From Brevibacillus porteri (GTDB taxonomy: Bacteria > Bacillota > Bacilli > Brevibacillales > Brevibacillaceae), in contig NZ_PXZO01000026.1 in assembly GCF_003013475.1 (NCBI RefSeq), positions 1 to 64,000 on the forward strand: 64,000 nt of DNA, read 5' to 3'. Each line of letters begins with the position of its first letter. Positions within the stretch are counted from its first letter, which is position 1. Shown here piece by piece: positions 16,579 to 26,593 of this stretch. The translations under genes and the position numbers were made by a program. The notes beneath the pieces are model-generated. The model ran no database searches, was not told the origin of the DNA, and was given only the letters and a program-made list of their open reading frames with translations.

Positions 16579-18363
16579 CTATTTGTTTTTATGCAGCATC
16601 ATGGCGATTGTAAAAGTCGTTCCCTCACCCAGTTTACTTTGCACACTGATGGTGCCCCCGTGTGCCTCGACAAGGTTTTTCGCGATGGCTAGTCCAAGAC
16701 CAGTTCCACCTAGTCGTCCACGTGTACGAGCCTTGTCTGCTTTATAGAATCGCTCAAAAACAAACGGCAAATCTTCTTGCGGAATGCCACTGCCTGTATC
16801 GCTTATCTCAACCAGCAACGTTTTATCTCCGCGAGCACGAATGGTGACGCTTCCTCCACTTGGCGTATGTCGCAGTGCGTTATCGATCAAGTTCGTTAGC
16901 ACTTGCTCCATGCGATCAGGATCCATGAGCACATGCGTATGCGTCGTCGATATTTCGAGGAAGAGATGGATTTCGCGTTCTCTCGCCAAATTGGTGAATT
17001 TACGTTGAATGCGCTCCAAATACGGACGCAGTTCCATCGTCTCCTGGAACAATTCAACATGCCCCGCTTCCATCCGTGCCAAGCTGAGCAATTCATTCAC
17101 CAGCTTGGTCATACGCGCTGACTCGTCATAGATGATCTGCGCCAATTCTTTATGCTCTTCCGGTGTAGCCACGATATCGTCCACAATCGCTTCACTGTAC
17201 CCTTGCAACATGGATAGAGGTGTTCGCAGCTCATGGGATACGTTAGCCACAAAATCATTACGCATTTTATCTAGCTTTCGTTCCTGCGTGATGTCCCGAA
17301 GAACTGCGACAGCTCCACGGATTTGATCCCGATCATTCAAAGGTACCATGACAACGGACCATATCCGCCCTTGAACTGGGATATCCTCTGTCACTTCTTG
17401 TCCCGTTTGCAAAACCTGCTGATAAAATGAGAACAGCGGCACCGGCTCATCCAAATGCTCAAAATCCCAATCTCGCAGGAATCGTTCTGCTGGAGGATTC
17501 GTTACGGCCAGCTTGCCGTTCGCATCTATCATCACAACACCATCTACCATGCTTCTAAGGACACTCGCCAACTGCTCCTTTTCTTTGGACAGGGCATCGA
17601 CTAACTGATTGAGCTTGCTTGCCATCGTGTTAAACGAAGCCGCCAGTTCACCTGTTTCGTCCTGGGTCCTAATCGGGATCTCAGCATGAAAGTCCCCTTC
17701 CGCTATGCGATGCGCCGTTTCTTTCATCTGACGTAATGGAATCGTAAGACGCGATGAGAGGAAAAAGGCGAATACAGTGGTCGAGACGAATCCGATGACG
17801 CCAACCACAAAGATTAAAAATCTGACTTCACTAACCGTATCATCAAAATCTTCAATCGCCTGATACATGACCACTGCTCCCGTTTTCCCTGCTGCCATTT
17901 CTAAAGGCACAGCGACCGCAAGCATTTCATGCTTGTTGTTCGTGTGATCAGCAGAATTCTCCACATTAATATAAATCGTTTTGGGAGCAGGATGCTTACC
18001 TGCCAGCGCATCAGGCAAACGCAAGGCAGGATTTTGGAGCAATTGCTCTACTGGAATACGAGGGAGCCCAGCCCCTTCGCTCATACCGACTTGCTTACCT
18101 TTTTCATCGAGAATGACCATGCCTGTATGATGGACCAAGCCAAACCTGGAAGCCATCTCCATAGCTGCTGTCATATCCGGACTCTGCGCCAAACCGATTG
18201 CGATGCCATCTGCCAGATCGTGCAAATTCTTGGACTGCCGATTGCTATAAAAGCTGTCAAAGGATTGAACGAGTAACAAACTGAAGATCGTCAAGACGAG
18301 AGCAAATAAGGCAATAATGGTCATCCATAGCTTTCCGACTACACTGCGAAAAATAACGTCCAC
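16579..18363 (-). CDS. resE: Sensor histidine kinase ResE
   Basis: A 594-residue membrane kinase: membrane segment near residues 12-34, an extracytoplasmic sensor region, a second membrane segment near 180-203, HAMP, a PAS-like domain, then the dimerisation box with the phospho-accepting His in NVSHELRTPLS and an ATPase domain (N box NLIDNALRHT, G1 DTGSGI, G2 GTGLGLA). With ResD it activates respiration genes under oxygen limitation. GTG start one base after the resD stop, so translation is coupled. Confidence 0.92.
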   Translation of the reverse strand: MDVIFRSVVGKLWMTIIALFALVLTIFSLLLVQSFDSFYSNRQSKNLHDLADGIAIGLAQSPDMTAAMEMASRFGLVHHTGMVILDEKGKQVGMSEGAGLPRIPVEQLLQNPALRLPDALAGKHPAPKTIYINVENSADHTNNKHEMLAVAVPLEMAAGKTGAVVMYQAIEDFDDTVSEVRFLIFVVGVIGFVSTTVFAFFLSSRLTIPLRQMKETAHRIAEGDFHAEIPIRTQDETGELAASFNTMASKLNQLVDALSKEKEQLASVLRSMVDGVVMIDANGKLAVTNPPAERFLRDWDFEHLDEPVPLFSFYQQVLQTGQEVTEDIPVQGRIWSVVMVPLNDRDQIRGAVAVLRDITQERKLDKMRNDFVANVSHELRTPLSMLQGYSEAIVDDIVATPEEHKELAQIIYDESARMTKLVNELLSLARMEAGHVELFQETMELRPYLERIQRKFTNLAREREIHLFLEISTTHTHVLMDPDRMEQVLTNLIDNALRHTPSGGSVTIRARGDKTLLVEISDTGSGIPQEDLPFVFERFYKADKARTRGRLGGTGLGLAIAKNLVEAHGGTISVQSKLGEGTTFTIAMMLHKNK

Positions 18364-18364
18364 T

Positions 18365-19081
18365 TTACTTAGGCACCTCTAGTTTGTATCCGACGCCCCA
18401 AACCGTGGCGATCATATTCGCAGCTTGCGGAGAAACACGGTTCAATTTTTCGCGGAGACGCTTGATATGCGTGTCCACCGTGCGCAAATCGCCAAAGAAC
18501 TCGTAGTGCCACACATCTTTTAACAATTCTTCACGCGTAAACACTTTATCCGGCGACAATGCCAGGTAGTGCAACAGCTCATACTCTTTTGGAGTCAGGC
18601 TAACCTCTTGGCCACTTGCGATGACTTTGTGTGCATCGTGGTCAATGGTCAATTCCGGGAAAACAAGGACAGAATGACTGTTGAATGTCTCTGTCTTCAA
18701 ATAAGCTGTCGCGGAAGATCGACGCAGAATCGCTTTTACCCGGTACATGACCTCACGCGGGCTGAACGGTTTCACGACATAATCGTCTACCCCTGCCTCA
18801 AACCCGTGAACGCGGTTCGTTTCTTCCCCTTTTGCTGTCAGCATAATAATTGGGGTTGCCTTGAATTCACGAACACGCTGGCATACCTCGATCCCGTCCA
18901 TTCCTGGCAGCATCAGGTCGAGCAAGATGATATCATAGTCACTTCCCACAGCCATTTCGACTGCTTGCTCTCCATTATCTGCTTCATCAATCAGGAAGTT
19001 TTCTCTTTCCAAGTACATTTTCAGAAGTCTGCGAATGCGCTCTTCATCATCCACTACGAGAATACGTGCCATTTTTTCCAT
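18365..19081 (-). CDS. resD: Response regulator ResD
   Basis: A 238-residue OmpR-family regulator: receiver with acidic pocket DDEE, phospho-acceptor aspartate in ILLDLMLPG and conserved Lys in VVKPF, then a winged helix C-terminal domain (RTVDTHIKRLREKL). It controls genes for respiration, haem and fermentation with ResE. The start is the ATG six bases after GAGGTG; the GTG three codons earlier lies inside that site. Confidence 0.94.
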   Translation of the reverse strand: MEKMARILVVDDEERIRRLLKMYLERENFLIDEADNGEQAVEMAVGSDYDIILLDLMLPGMDGIEVCQRVREFKATPIIMLTAKGEETNRVHGFEAGVDDYVVKPFSPREVMYRVKAILRRSSATAYLKTETFNSHSVLVFPELTIDHDAHKVIASGQEVSLTPKEYELLHYLALSPDKVFTREELLKDVWHYEFFGDLRTVDTHIKRLREKLNRVSPQAANMIATVWGVGYKLEVPK

Positions 19082-19133
19082 CTGAAACACCTCTTGCTCT
19101 CATAATATCGTAAAACCGTTAGAAGATAGTCCA

Positions 19134-19159
19134 AAAAGCTGGTGGTAAAACCAGCTTTT
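19134..19159 (-). terminator. Attenuating hairpin between resC and resD
   Basis: AAAAGCTGGT (19134-19143) pairs with ACCAGCTTTT (19150-19159). On the minus strand the stem is followed by TTTTTGG. It may partly end the resABC message before resDE. Confidence 0.6.
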
Positions 19160-19169
19160 CGAGGAAATT

Positions 19170-20399
19170 TTACACCCCAGCGTAGGAGTGTAAACCAGCA
19201 ATGACCAAGTTGACCACGACCAGTGTAATCAAAATAATGACAAACCCGATGACGGACATCCATGCTGATTTTGCACCGATCCATCCTCTGGATAGACGCA
19301 AGTGCAAGTAGGCACTGTAGAAGAGCCAGACAATTAATGCCCAAACTTCCTTCGGGTCCCAGCCCCAGAATCGTCCCCATGCCTCTTCTGCCCAAATCAT
19401 GGCAAAGATAAGGGCCCCGAGGGTAAACACCGGATATCCGATACTGATTGCTCGATAACTGATCTCGTCTAGAAGTTCAGGATCGACACTCTCAACGGAA
19501 GGCTTGATAGCAGCCCCCAATCGTTTTCGGAAAATCAAACGCAATCCGCCATACAGAATTCCCCCTGTAAGGACTGACCACAGCATCGTGTTCAATTTAC
19601 GTGCAGCGTCTTTTCCTTCCATCCAGGTAGGTGCCTCAAAGAGTGGTGAAATTGGACCTTCCTTGATGATGGTTGAATCAGCAGGTGCAACAATTGCAGG
19701 CAGAATGTACTCCACTTTCGGTTTTACCATCTGTCCTGCTGCATTCATTTCTTCTTTCTTCATCTCAAATACCGTCTTTTGATCCATCCGAGCAAAAGAA
19801 GAATCCATCAAAATGAAACCAACGAGCATCAAGACCACAGCTAGCACGATCTCCAACCATTTCGTACTTTTCGTCGAAATATGCTGCGGAACGGTACGGA
19901 TCAAATACATCAGACCCGCTGCAAAACCAACTGCCAAAATCCCTTCACCCAGTGCAGCAGTCGTCACGTGAATATGCAGCCAGTAGCTCTGCAAAGACGG
20001 AATCAATGGAGTGATTTCCTTCGGGAACACGTACGAGTACGCGAGCATGATAACCCCAAGCGGAAGGACGAACGCTCCAATCGAGGTCAGCTTGTAGATC
20101 CGGTAAATAATTAAGTAGGCCAGGATAATACAGTAATCCAAGAATGCCATAAACTCAAACATGTTACTCGTCGGGCTATGGCCGCCGGCAATCCAGCGAG
20201 CCATCACATACCCTGTTTGCGCCACAAAACCGATAACGGCTAACCAATACGCAATCCGTCCATAGCGCTCCTCATGTTGTTTGGGATCCCGCCCTGCCCA
20301 GTTTTTACCCGTCACGGCTACAGCGAAGACGATAGACGAGATGACGTAGAGCAGAAACGCGACATCCAGTAACCAGTCACTCAGTTGAATGAGCTGCAC
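19170..20399 (-). CDS. resC: Cytochrome c biogenesis protein ResC (CcsA/CcsB-type)
   Basis: A 409-residue multi-spanning protein of the CcsA family. The haem-handling WGRFWGWDPKEVWALIVW tryptophan-rich motif is near residue 335, with conserved histidines in flanking loops. With ResB it forms the system II complex that passes haem across the membrane and attaches it to apocytochrome c. A GTG start follows AAAGGGGG by nine bases. It lies directly after resB. Confidence 0.93.
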   Translation of the reverse strand: MQLIQLSDWLLDVAFLLYVISSIVFAVAVTGKNWAGRDPKQHEERYGRIAYWLAVIGFVAQTGYVMARWIAGGHSPTSNMFEFMAFLDYCIILAYLIIYRIYKLTSIGAFVLPLGVIMLAYSYVFPKEITPLIPSLQSYWLHIHVTTAALGEGILAVGFAAGLMYLIRTVPQHISTKSTKWLEIVLAVVLMLVGFILMDSSFARMDQKTVFEMKKEEMNAAGQMVKPKVEYILPAIVAPADSTIIKEGPISPLFEAPTWMEGKDAARKLNTMLWSVLTGGILYGGLRLIFRKRLGAAIKPSVESVDPELLDEISYRAISIGYPVFTLGALIFAMIWAEEAWGRFWGWDPKEVWALIVWLFYSAYLHLRLSRGWIGAKSAWMSVIGFVIILITLVVVNLVIAGLHSYAGV

Positions 20400-20423
20400 G
20401 TTGTTTGTACCCCCTTTGAAGCT

Positions 20424-22058
20424 TTAGGCCTTGGCCTTCGTTTTATCTTCTATCGTGACAGGGAGCTCCGCTTGTTTAACCAGCCCATCTACTTCTCGGC
20501 GAAGACCGAACCAGTTTTTATTCGTGTGAGCTGCTACCATGATACTTCCCTCTTGCGTCTGTACCCAAACCCGACGATGTTGCCAGAACATACCGATTGC
20601 AACGCCCGCAAGGAAAATGAATGAACCGAAATAAATCAGTGGCAATGCTTTGTCCACCCGTACATTCAGCCCTGCAATATCGATTAAATCAGGCATTTTG
20701 ATTTCGAGTCCGTAACGCGGATCATTTTTCTGTGTAAGAATGGTTCCTTCTAGATAAACCAGTTTTTCGTTATAATTGCCATTCTCTCCAATGAGTTCCA
20801 ATGCCACCATCGGATTTTTAGGCAAATTGGTTTTCGTTGCCGGCTTCCCGTCTTTTCCCATTATAAAATCGGGGAAGTAATCCAAAATCCGTACTGTGAA
20901 CCCATCCGCAATGGTTTGCTCGGGCTGTGGATTGTACAGATCAATTTTGATAAGGCCGATCTCTTTTTTGTTGTTTTTCAAATCGACCACTGTAAAATTG
21001 AGCGCTCCAAGCTGCATCTCTTGCACGCCGCTCTGATAAATGTAGAGGCTGTCCTGCTCCATCGGATGATTCACGACGATCGGCCCCTTCTGTACTTCTA
21101 CCAAATCTGGCTTTTTCCCTGGAACGTCAGCGCTTTTATTTTCATACAAAATGGCCTCTGTCTTGTAGCTCTTCACGATGGCTCCGCCCTTAAGCTCCAG
21201 TTGCTCCGGCATTTCTTCTTCCGACCAATACTCTGTCGTGTAGTTCTCGTTTTTTATGTAGTAAGGGGTATTCGGAATCGCCATTGTTTGTCCCTCACGC
21301 ACCCAGACGTACTCGTCCAAGTAAAAGCCAGGCAGGCTTCGCATCAGGGTACCGACCAAAAACAAGATCAGTCCAATGTGATTAATGTAAGGACCCCAAC
21401 GGCTAAAACGGCCTTTTTCAGCCATAATCGCTCGTTCCGTACGGAAAATGCGGTATCCTTTTTCTTTCAAGGCCAGAGCGGAGGCGTCCAGTATCGCTTC
21501 CTGATTGTCTTCTGGAGCAAGCTCACCCTCTGCAAACAGCTTTTGCCCTTTCAAAAAGGACTTGTGCTGGTTCAATCTTGGCTTCTTTAACGCTTTATAC
21601 AGTGGTACTACGCGGTCCAAACTACAGATAACCAAAGACGTACCGAGCATAACCAGAAGCGTCACAAACCACCAGGACGAATACATATTGTGAAATCCAA
21701 GGCCGTAGAAAATCGTTCCCAGTGTTCCATATGTTTCCGTATAAAAACGGGCAACATCTGCTTCAGTCGGTACGGGAACCGGTATGTACATTTGTTGCGG
21801 AAAGATGGTTCCGACTGCGGACGCCACCAAAATGACAATAATGATACCGATTGCAATTTTGACCGAAGAAAAAAAGTTCCAGATTCGATCGATTACCTTC
21901 GTCTTATTCGTTTGAGAACGTCTTGCCATTCCTTCATAACGCATGTCAGGAAACGATGTCTGCTCGTGGATTTCCACATTCAAAGGCTTCCCGCAAGACT
22001 CACAGAGCAGCGTCCCAACCGGGTTGGTATGACCGCATTCGCATTTTCTCTGATCCAT
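20424..22058 (-). CDS. resB: Cytochrome c biogenesis protein ResB
   Basis: A 544-residue membrane protein of the ResB/Ccs1 family, partner of ResC in haem delivery. It opens with a four-cysteine zinc-ribbon-like segment (CECGHTNPVGTLLCESCG), then three membrane segments, a large extracytoplasmic domain and a last membrane segment near residue 475. The N-terminal ribbon fits the Bacillus ResB type. It lies 13 bases after resA on the same strand. Confidence 0.92.
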   Translation of the reverse strand: MDQRKCECGHTNPVGTLLCESCGKPLNVEIHEQTSFPDMRYEGMARRSQTNKTKVIDRIWNFFSSVKIAIGIIIVILVASAVGTIFPQQMYIPVPVPTEADVARFYTETYGTLGTIFYGLGFHNMYSSWWFVTLLVMLGTSLVICSLDRVVPLYKALKKPRLNQHKSFLKGQKLFAEGELAPEDNQEAILDASALALKEKGYRIFRTERAIMAEKGRFSRWGPYINHIGLILFLVGTLMRSLPGFYLDEYVWVREGQTMAIPNTPYYIKNENYTTEYWSEEEMPEQLELKGGAIVKSYKTEAILYENKSADVPGKKPDLVEVQKGPIVVNHPMEQDSLYIYQSGVQEMQLGALNFTVVDLKNNKKEIGLIKIDLYNPQPEQTIADGFTVRILDYFPDFIMGKDGKPATKTNLPKNPMVALELIGENGNYNEKLVYLEGTILTQKNDPRYGLEIKMPDLIDIAGLNVRVDKALPLIYFGSFIFLAGVAIGMFWQHRRVWVQTQEGSIMVAAHTNKNWFGLRREVDGLVKQAELPVTIEDKTKAKA

Positions 22059-22071
22059 CGTTGCTCCTCAC

Positions 22072-22596
22072 TTACGGCAAGATTTTTGTTATTTTCGACT
22101 CAATCATCGCTTCATCTAACTGCCCGATAAAGATTTCTTGCACTTCTCCATCTGGGTCGATGAAAAAGGTCGTTGGAATCGGACCGATTCGATACAGCTT
22201 GGTAATTTGCGATTGGCGATCGAGCAAAATAGGGAAGTCAATCCCGAACTGCTTCACGAATGGTTCTACGGCAACTGGCGATTCTCCGATATTGACTCCG
22301 ACTACAACCAATCCCTTGTCTTTAAACTTCGTGTATTGCTGTTGCAATGCCGGCATTTCTTTCTTACAGGGTTCACACCACGTGCCCCAGAAATTGAGGA
22401 TAACGCCCTTTCCTTTCAAACTTTCCAGAGTCAGCTCTGGTCCATTCAGTTGCTCCAAACTAAAATTCGGAGCATCGCTTCCTACTTTCACAGCACCGGG
22501 GTCCTTCACAAAGCTGGAATAGAGTGCAAAGACCAGCGCTACAAGCAAAACACCCAATACCGCGATCCTGACATATGTACGATTGCTTTTGTTCAT
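22072..22596 (-). CDS. resA: Thiol-disulfide oxidoreductase ResA
   Basis: A 174-residue membrane-anchored thioredoxin-fold protein. One N-terminal membrane helix (residues 9-27) is followed by the fold with WCEPC active site, which keeps the haem-binding cysteines of apocytochrome c reduced outside the cell. GGGAG precedes the chosen ATG; 12 more upstream codons are open but unsupported. Confidence 0.93.
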   Translation of the reverse strand: MNKSNRTYVRIAVLGVLLVALVFALYSSFVKDPGAVKVGSDAPNFSLEQLNGPELTLESLKGKGVILNFWGTWCEPCKKEMPALQQQYTKFKDKGLVVVGVNIGESPVAVEPFVKQFGIDFPILLDRQSQITKLYRIGPIPTTFFIDPDGEVQEIFIGQLDEAMIESKITKILP

Positions 22597-22704
22597 GACG
22601 CCATACTCCCATCTACTGCTAATAAATTGCATCCTTTTCCCATTCTATTATAGCGTTCCTAGTTTTTCCGACAGCGCACAACTTATGAACAGATTTTGAA
22701 CGAA

Positions 22705-23454
22705 TCAATGTTTCGACCGCGGGCTGCGTTTCTTTTGAACCAATCCCCGCTTCAAGCTCTCCACTTCCTCATGAGTGAGTTTGCGAAATTCACCCGGCTT
22801 TAGTCCATCTAATGTGAGAAAGCCTAAACGGATTCGCTCCAATGTCAACACCGGATGACCGATCGCCTCACACATTCTACGTACTTGACGGTTTCGTCCT
22901 TCATGGATGGTCAGTTCTACCAATGCCCTTTGGCTGCTAGACTCTGTCTTCAACAATTTGGACTGACCAGGAGAAGTCATGCCGTCTTCCAAACGAATGC
23001 CGGTTGCTAGCTTGCTCACTTTGTCCTGACTAGGGATTCCCTTCACCCATGCCCGATACACTTTATCGATTTCATAGCTTGGATGTGCTAACCTGTTGGC
23101 TAGCTCCCCGTCGTTTGTCAAGAGCAGCAAGCCAGAAGTATCGTAATCCAAGCGACCTACTGGATATACCCTTTCTTTAATTCCCTTCAACAGATCGATC
23201 ACTACCCGTCTGCCGCGCGGGTCTGTGACGCTCGTAATGACACCAGTAGGCTTGTACAGCAAGAGATAGACATGTTGCTCCAGCCTAACCTGCTGTCCAT
23301 TCACCACAATTTTATCTTTGAGCGGATCGACTTTTATTCCCTGCTCTCGTACGACTTGGCCATTTACCTGCACCTTGCCTTGCGCAATCAATTCTTCACA
23401 ATGGCGACGAGAGGCGACTCCAGCATGCGCCAATACTTTCTGTAAACGTTCCAT
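22705..23454 (-). CDS. rluB: 23S rRNA pseudouridine synthase RluB
   Basis: A 249-residue RsuA-family enzyme. An N-terminal S4 RNA-binding domain (residues 1-60) is followed by the catalytic domain with GRLDYDTSGLLL carrying the catalytic aspartate. It isomerises a uridine in helix 93 of 23S rRNA. A lysine/arginine-rich tail ends the protein. GAGGTG precedes the ATG. It lies before resA on the same strand, as in B. subtilis. Confidence 0.93.
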   Translation of the reverse strand: MERLQKVLAHAGVASRRHCEELIAQGKVQVNGQVVREQGIKVDPLKDKIVVNGQQVRLEQHVYLLLYKPTGVITSVTDPRGRRVVIDLLKGIKERVYPVGRLDYDTSGLLLLTNDGELANRLAHPSYEIDKVYRAWVKGIPSQDKVSKLATGIRLEDGMTSPGQSKLLKTESSSQRALVELTIHEGRNRQVRRMCEAIGHPVLTLERIRLGFLTLDGLKPGEFRKLTHEEVESLKRGLVQKKRSPRSKH

Positions 23455-23513
23455 CGTTGGTTCACCTCTACAACATCATACCCATTCTTACTAGTGTGGA
23501 CAAGAAAAAGGGA

Positions 23514-23543
23514 AAAACTTCCCCATATCCATGAGGAAGTTTT
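23514..23543 (-). terminator. Terminator of dacB-spmA-spmB
   Basis: On the minus strand AAAACTTCCTC pairs with GGGGAAGTTTT (one G-U pair) and a T tract follows. Confidence 0.75.
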
Positions 23544-23569
23544 CACTACCTACGCTATTTGAACTCTTT

Positions 23570-24103
23570 TTAAGCGAATATGTAGGAGACAATGAGCAGC
23601 GAGAAGATGACACCAGCCAGGTCCGACCACAAGCCTACCTTTAGCGCATAAGCAGAATTGCGAATGCCAACTGCGCCAAAGTAAACGGTTAGGACATACA
23701 GTGTCGTATCTGTGCTCCCTTGCATGGTAGCTGCCAGTCTGCCTAAAAAAGAATCGGGACCATACTGCGCGATCAGATCTGTTGCAATCGCAAGTGAGCC
23801 TGTTCCCGTCAACGGACGGAGCAATGCCAACGGGACCAGTTCTTCCGGAAAATGCAACAGGTCAAGAAGCGGTTTGAGTGCGCGAAGCAGTAGATCCAAT
23901 GCTCCTGACTCCCGAAACATACTTACCGCGACCATCATGGCAATCAGATGTGGGAGTATGCGAATCGTAGTGGTTAAGCCCCCTTTTGCTCCATCTACAA
24001 ATGTCTCGTAGACGGGGACTTGTTTCCGCCACCCATACAACAAGACAAAGGCAATCGTAACGGGAATGGCCCAAAGAGAGAGCAGGGATACCCATTGGTA
24101 CAT
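23570..24103 (-). CDS. spmB: Spore maturation protein SpmB
   Basis: A 177-residue integral membrane protein of the nucleoside-recognition (Gate) domain family, about five membrane segments. The motif LRPLTGTGSLAIATDL is characteristic. Together with SpmA it is needed for spore core dehydration in B. subtilis. It follows spmA by 11 bases. Confidence 0.9.
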   Translation of the reverse strand: MYQWVSLLSLWAIPVTIAFVLLYGWRKQVPVYETFVDGAKGGLTTTIRILPHLIAMMVAVSMFRESGALDLLLRALKPLLDLLHFPEELVPLALLRPLTGTGSLAIATDLIAQYGPDSFLGRLAATMQGSTDTTLYVLTVYFGAVGIRNSAYALKVGLWSDLAGVIFSLLIVSYIFA

Positions 24104-24114
24104 AAGGACTCCCC

Positions 24115-24705
24115 CTATCTGTGTCTTCGTATATGCCGATAACGATACATGCGATCAATCAACAGGGCGACAATGGTGGCAGCAAAGGAAGATAACAGCG
24201 TAGTGCCTACGATTTCTACCGGATTCACGGAGCCATACTGCATGCGAATCGCGATCATCGTCGTCGGAATAATCGTAATGCTCGCCGTATTAATCGCCAG
24301 CAACGTACACATGGCAGGCGAAGCGTTTTGCTTGTCTGGATTTAGCTTTTGGAGCTCTTCCATGGCTTTCAGCCCCATTGGAGTTGCTGCATTACCCAGC
24401 CCGAGTAGGTTTGCACTCATATTTGAGAGGATATATCCCATAGCAGGATGCCCTTTTGGTACATCGGGAAAAAGGGCTTGGATGATCGGTGACAATACCC
24501 GCGCCAATAGCTCAAGGAGTCCTGACTTTTCAGCAATCCGCATCATTCCCATCCAAAAGGCGAGAACACTGAGAAGACCGAGACTAACGGTTACTCCCGT
24601 TTTGGCTCCCTCAAACGCTGCTGCGTTGATCGCTTCCATCCGCCCTGTCATGGCCGCAACGACAATGCTAATGACAATAAGCCCGAGCCAAATGACATTA
24701 AGCAC
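24115..24705 (-). CDS. spmA: Spore maturation protein SpmA
   Basis: A 196-residue membrane protein, paired with SpmB, with the family signature MSANLLGLGNAATPMGLKAM in mid-protein. The GTG start overlaps the end of dacB by 8 bases and is preceded by AGGGGGG. Transcription in the mother cell with dacB and spmB is expected from the gene order. Confidence 0.9.
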   Translation of the reverse strand: MLNVIWLGLIVISIVVAAMTGRMEAINAAAFEGAKTGVTVSLGLLSVLAFWMGMMRIAEKSGLLELLARVLSPIIQALFPDVPKGHPAMGYILSNMSANLLGLGNAATPMGLKAMEELQKLNPDKQNASPAMCTLLAINTASITIIPTTMIAIRMQYGSVNPVEIVGTTLLSSFAATIVALLIDRMYRYRHIRRHR

Positions 24706-25864
24706 TCCACAGCCCCCCTGACACTATGTCCCAAAATGGCTGCCACATTGAGCGTGCCTGCGGAGCTGCGAAAGTCGGCGCATCCACACTAACCAGCAAC
24801 GGAACCTGTCCAATCATCTTCTCCTTTAAATAGAGTTGAAGAAACCCTGCCAGTTGGCCATTCATCTTCGGTGTAACCGTTGATTCGGCCATAACGACAC
24901 GCTTGTGAATCCCCTCTGCCTCTGCCGTTTGCAACGGATATTGAAAAGCGTTTGTTGTGACAAGATGAGTTCCTGCTTCAAGTGTGACTGGTGTGTCAGG
25001 CTTTACCTCCTGCCCTTTCTTGACCAGCTCTTCTAGCGGATAATTCGCAAAGCCCCAGTCCATCAGCTTGGCGGAGTCGTTCCAGTCATCAGAAGCATTC
25101 AGAGTAATCGTCGCCAGCTGCCTTCCATCCCGTGTGGCAGAGGAAGCTAGGCAACGCTTCGCGAGTTTTGTGTATCCCGTTTTCACACCATCAGCACCGT
25201 TGTATAGGTGAAGCATCTTGTTTTTGTTGAGTAGACGCCGGTCCCACTGTTCGCCTTCCCATGAAATATCCTTGACTTTCGTAGAAACGATTTGACGAAA
25301 CACCGGATTATGTAAGGCGTAGGCGGACAGCTTTGCCATATCTTCCGCAGTGGAGTAATGCTGGTTACTGTCATCTAACCCATGCGGATTGGTGAAATTC
25401 GTATGCTCCATTCCAATCATCGCAGCTTTTTCATTCATCAAGTAAGTGAATCCAGGCACTGACCCTCCGATGTGCGTTGCAATGGTGACGGCTGCGTCAT
25501 TACCAGATCGCAGCATCAAACCGTACAGCAGTTCTTCGAGCGTGAGCTTTTCTCCATTTTTCAAGTAGATCGATGAGCCCTCCACGCCTACTGCTTGTGG
25601 GGGGACTGTTACCTGTGCATCCAATTTGCCCATCTCGATCGCTACGATTGCTGTCATTGTTTTGGTCAGACTCGCAATCCTCATTTTTTTCGTACCGTTT
25701 TTGGAATAAAGAATCCGTCCACTCTCTACATCGACTAGTGCTGCACCTTCAGCTGACAAGCTAGGTGGAGCTGCTGCAGCTTTTACCATAGCTGCCGGAG
25801 TAAGAGCCATCTGTATAAAAAGAAAAACGACGAGTACGCCGGACAGATATTTTCGTATGCTCAT
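24698..25864 (-). CDS. dacB: Spore-type D-alanyl-D-alanine carboxypeptidase DacB
   Basis: A 388-residue penicillin-binding protein (PBP5*-type). It has a signal peptide (residues 1-28), the SLTK active-serine tetrad, SGN and KTG motifs, and a C-terminal beta domain. It trims stem peptides in the spore cortex. GGGAGG lies 7 bases before the ATG at 25864; 14 further upstream codons are open without a site. It heads the dacB-spmA-spmB operon, as in B. subtilis. Confidence 0.92.
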   Translation of the reverse strand: MSIRKYLSGVLVVFLFIQMALTPAAMVKAAAAPPSLSAEGAALVDVESGRILYSKNGTKKMRIASLTKTMTAIVAIEMGKLDAQVTVPPQAVGVEGSSIYLKNGEKLTLEELLYGLMLRSGNDAAVTIATHIGGSVPGFTYLMNEKAAMIGMEHTNFTNPHGLDDSNQHYSTAEDMAKLSAYALHNPVFRQIVSTKVKDISWEGEQWDRRLLNKNKMLHLYNGADGVKTGYTKLAKRCLASSATRDGRQLATITLNASDDWNDSAKLMDWGFANYPLEELVKKGQEVKPDTPVTLEAGTHLVTTNAFQYPLQTAEAEGIHKRVVMAESTVTPKMNGQLAGFLQLYLKEKMIGQVPLLVSVDAPTFAAPQARSMWQPFWDIVSGGLWSA

Positions 25865-25957
25865 AAAAGTCCTCCCCATTTGAAAACTTGGGCTCAACCT
25901 TGACAATTAGGCAAGAGAAAAGCCATCGTTATACCACGATACACAGGTTTGTACCAT

Positions 25958-25965
25958 AGTATATG
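25958..25965 (-). promoter_or_regulatory. Possible sigma-E -10 box for dacB
   Basis: CATATACT on the minus strand fits the CATANNNT -10 pattern, 94 bp before dacB. No ATA element stands 16-18 bp further upstream, so this is only a weak candidate. Confidence 0.3.
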
Positions 25966-26008
25966 GGGACGAGTCGTATGATAGTACGAAAAACTGTCCG
26001 GGCTGTAA

Positions 26009-26593
26009 CTAGTCGTTTGTCGGTTCTTCTGATTTTCCGAATAGCGCTGATGCTTCCAGTCGCGCTTCTTCGATATCTAGATTGACAGGCGGTTCTGGCA
26101 AATCCCCCAGTTCCCTTAATCCAAAGTGCTCTAAAAATTCTTTGGTGGTCGCGTACAAAATGGGGCGTCCGATCCCCTCTGCTCTCCCCGCTTCGCGAAT
26201 GAGATGTTTGGATAAGAGGGTGTTCAGTGCTTTTTCGCATTTCACGCCACGGATTTCTTCAATCTCCGAGCGGGTCAGGGGCTGCTTGTACGCAACAATG
26301 GCGAGAGTCTCCAATGCTGCTTGGGATAGCGTTGACTGACCCGGCGATGTTGCTAGCCGTTCAAAATAGGGCACATGCTCGGGTAGAGTGGTCAGCTGAT
26401 ACGCTTTTGCCACTTCCACGATTTGAATACCGCGTCCTGCCCGGCGGAAGTCAGCTTTCATGTCTTCGATCAAGTCGATGACCTCTTCTTCCGACACCTC
26501 AGTGATTTCACTGATTTCTTTGGCATCGATTCCTTCATCACCCGAGATGAACAGCAAGCCCTCGATTACGCCTTTCAGCTTGTCATAGTCCAT
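26009..26593 (-). CDS. scpB: Segregation and condensation protein ScpB
   Basis: A 194-residue winged-helix kleisin-interacting (kite) protein. A dimer binds ScpA and the Smc heads in the chromosome-condensing complex. The family core LATSPGQSTLSQAALETLAI and YKQPLTRSEIEEIRGV is plain. AAGGAG stands before the ATG. It overlaps the end of scpA by 11 bases. Confidence 0.94.
   Translation of the reverse strand: MDYDKLKGVIEGLLFISGDEGIDAKEISEITEVSEEEVIDLIEDMKADFRRAGRGIQIVEVAKAYQLTTLPEHVPYFERLATSPGQSTLSQAALETLAIVAYKQPLTRSEIEEIRGVKCEKALNTLLSKHLIREAGRAEGIGRPILYATTKEFLEHFGLRELGDLPEPPVNLDIEEARLEASALFGKSEEPTND

Noticed and set aside
25958-25990. Complete sigma-E promoter for dacB
   Set aside because: Only the -10 fits; no ATA stands at 16-18 bp, so only a weak -10 is listed.
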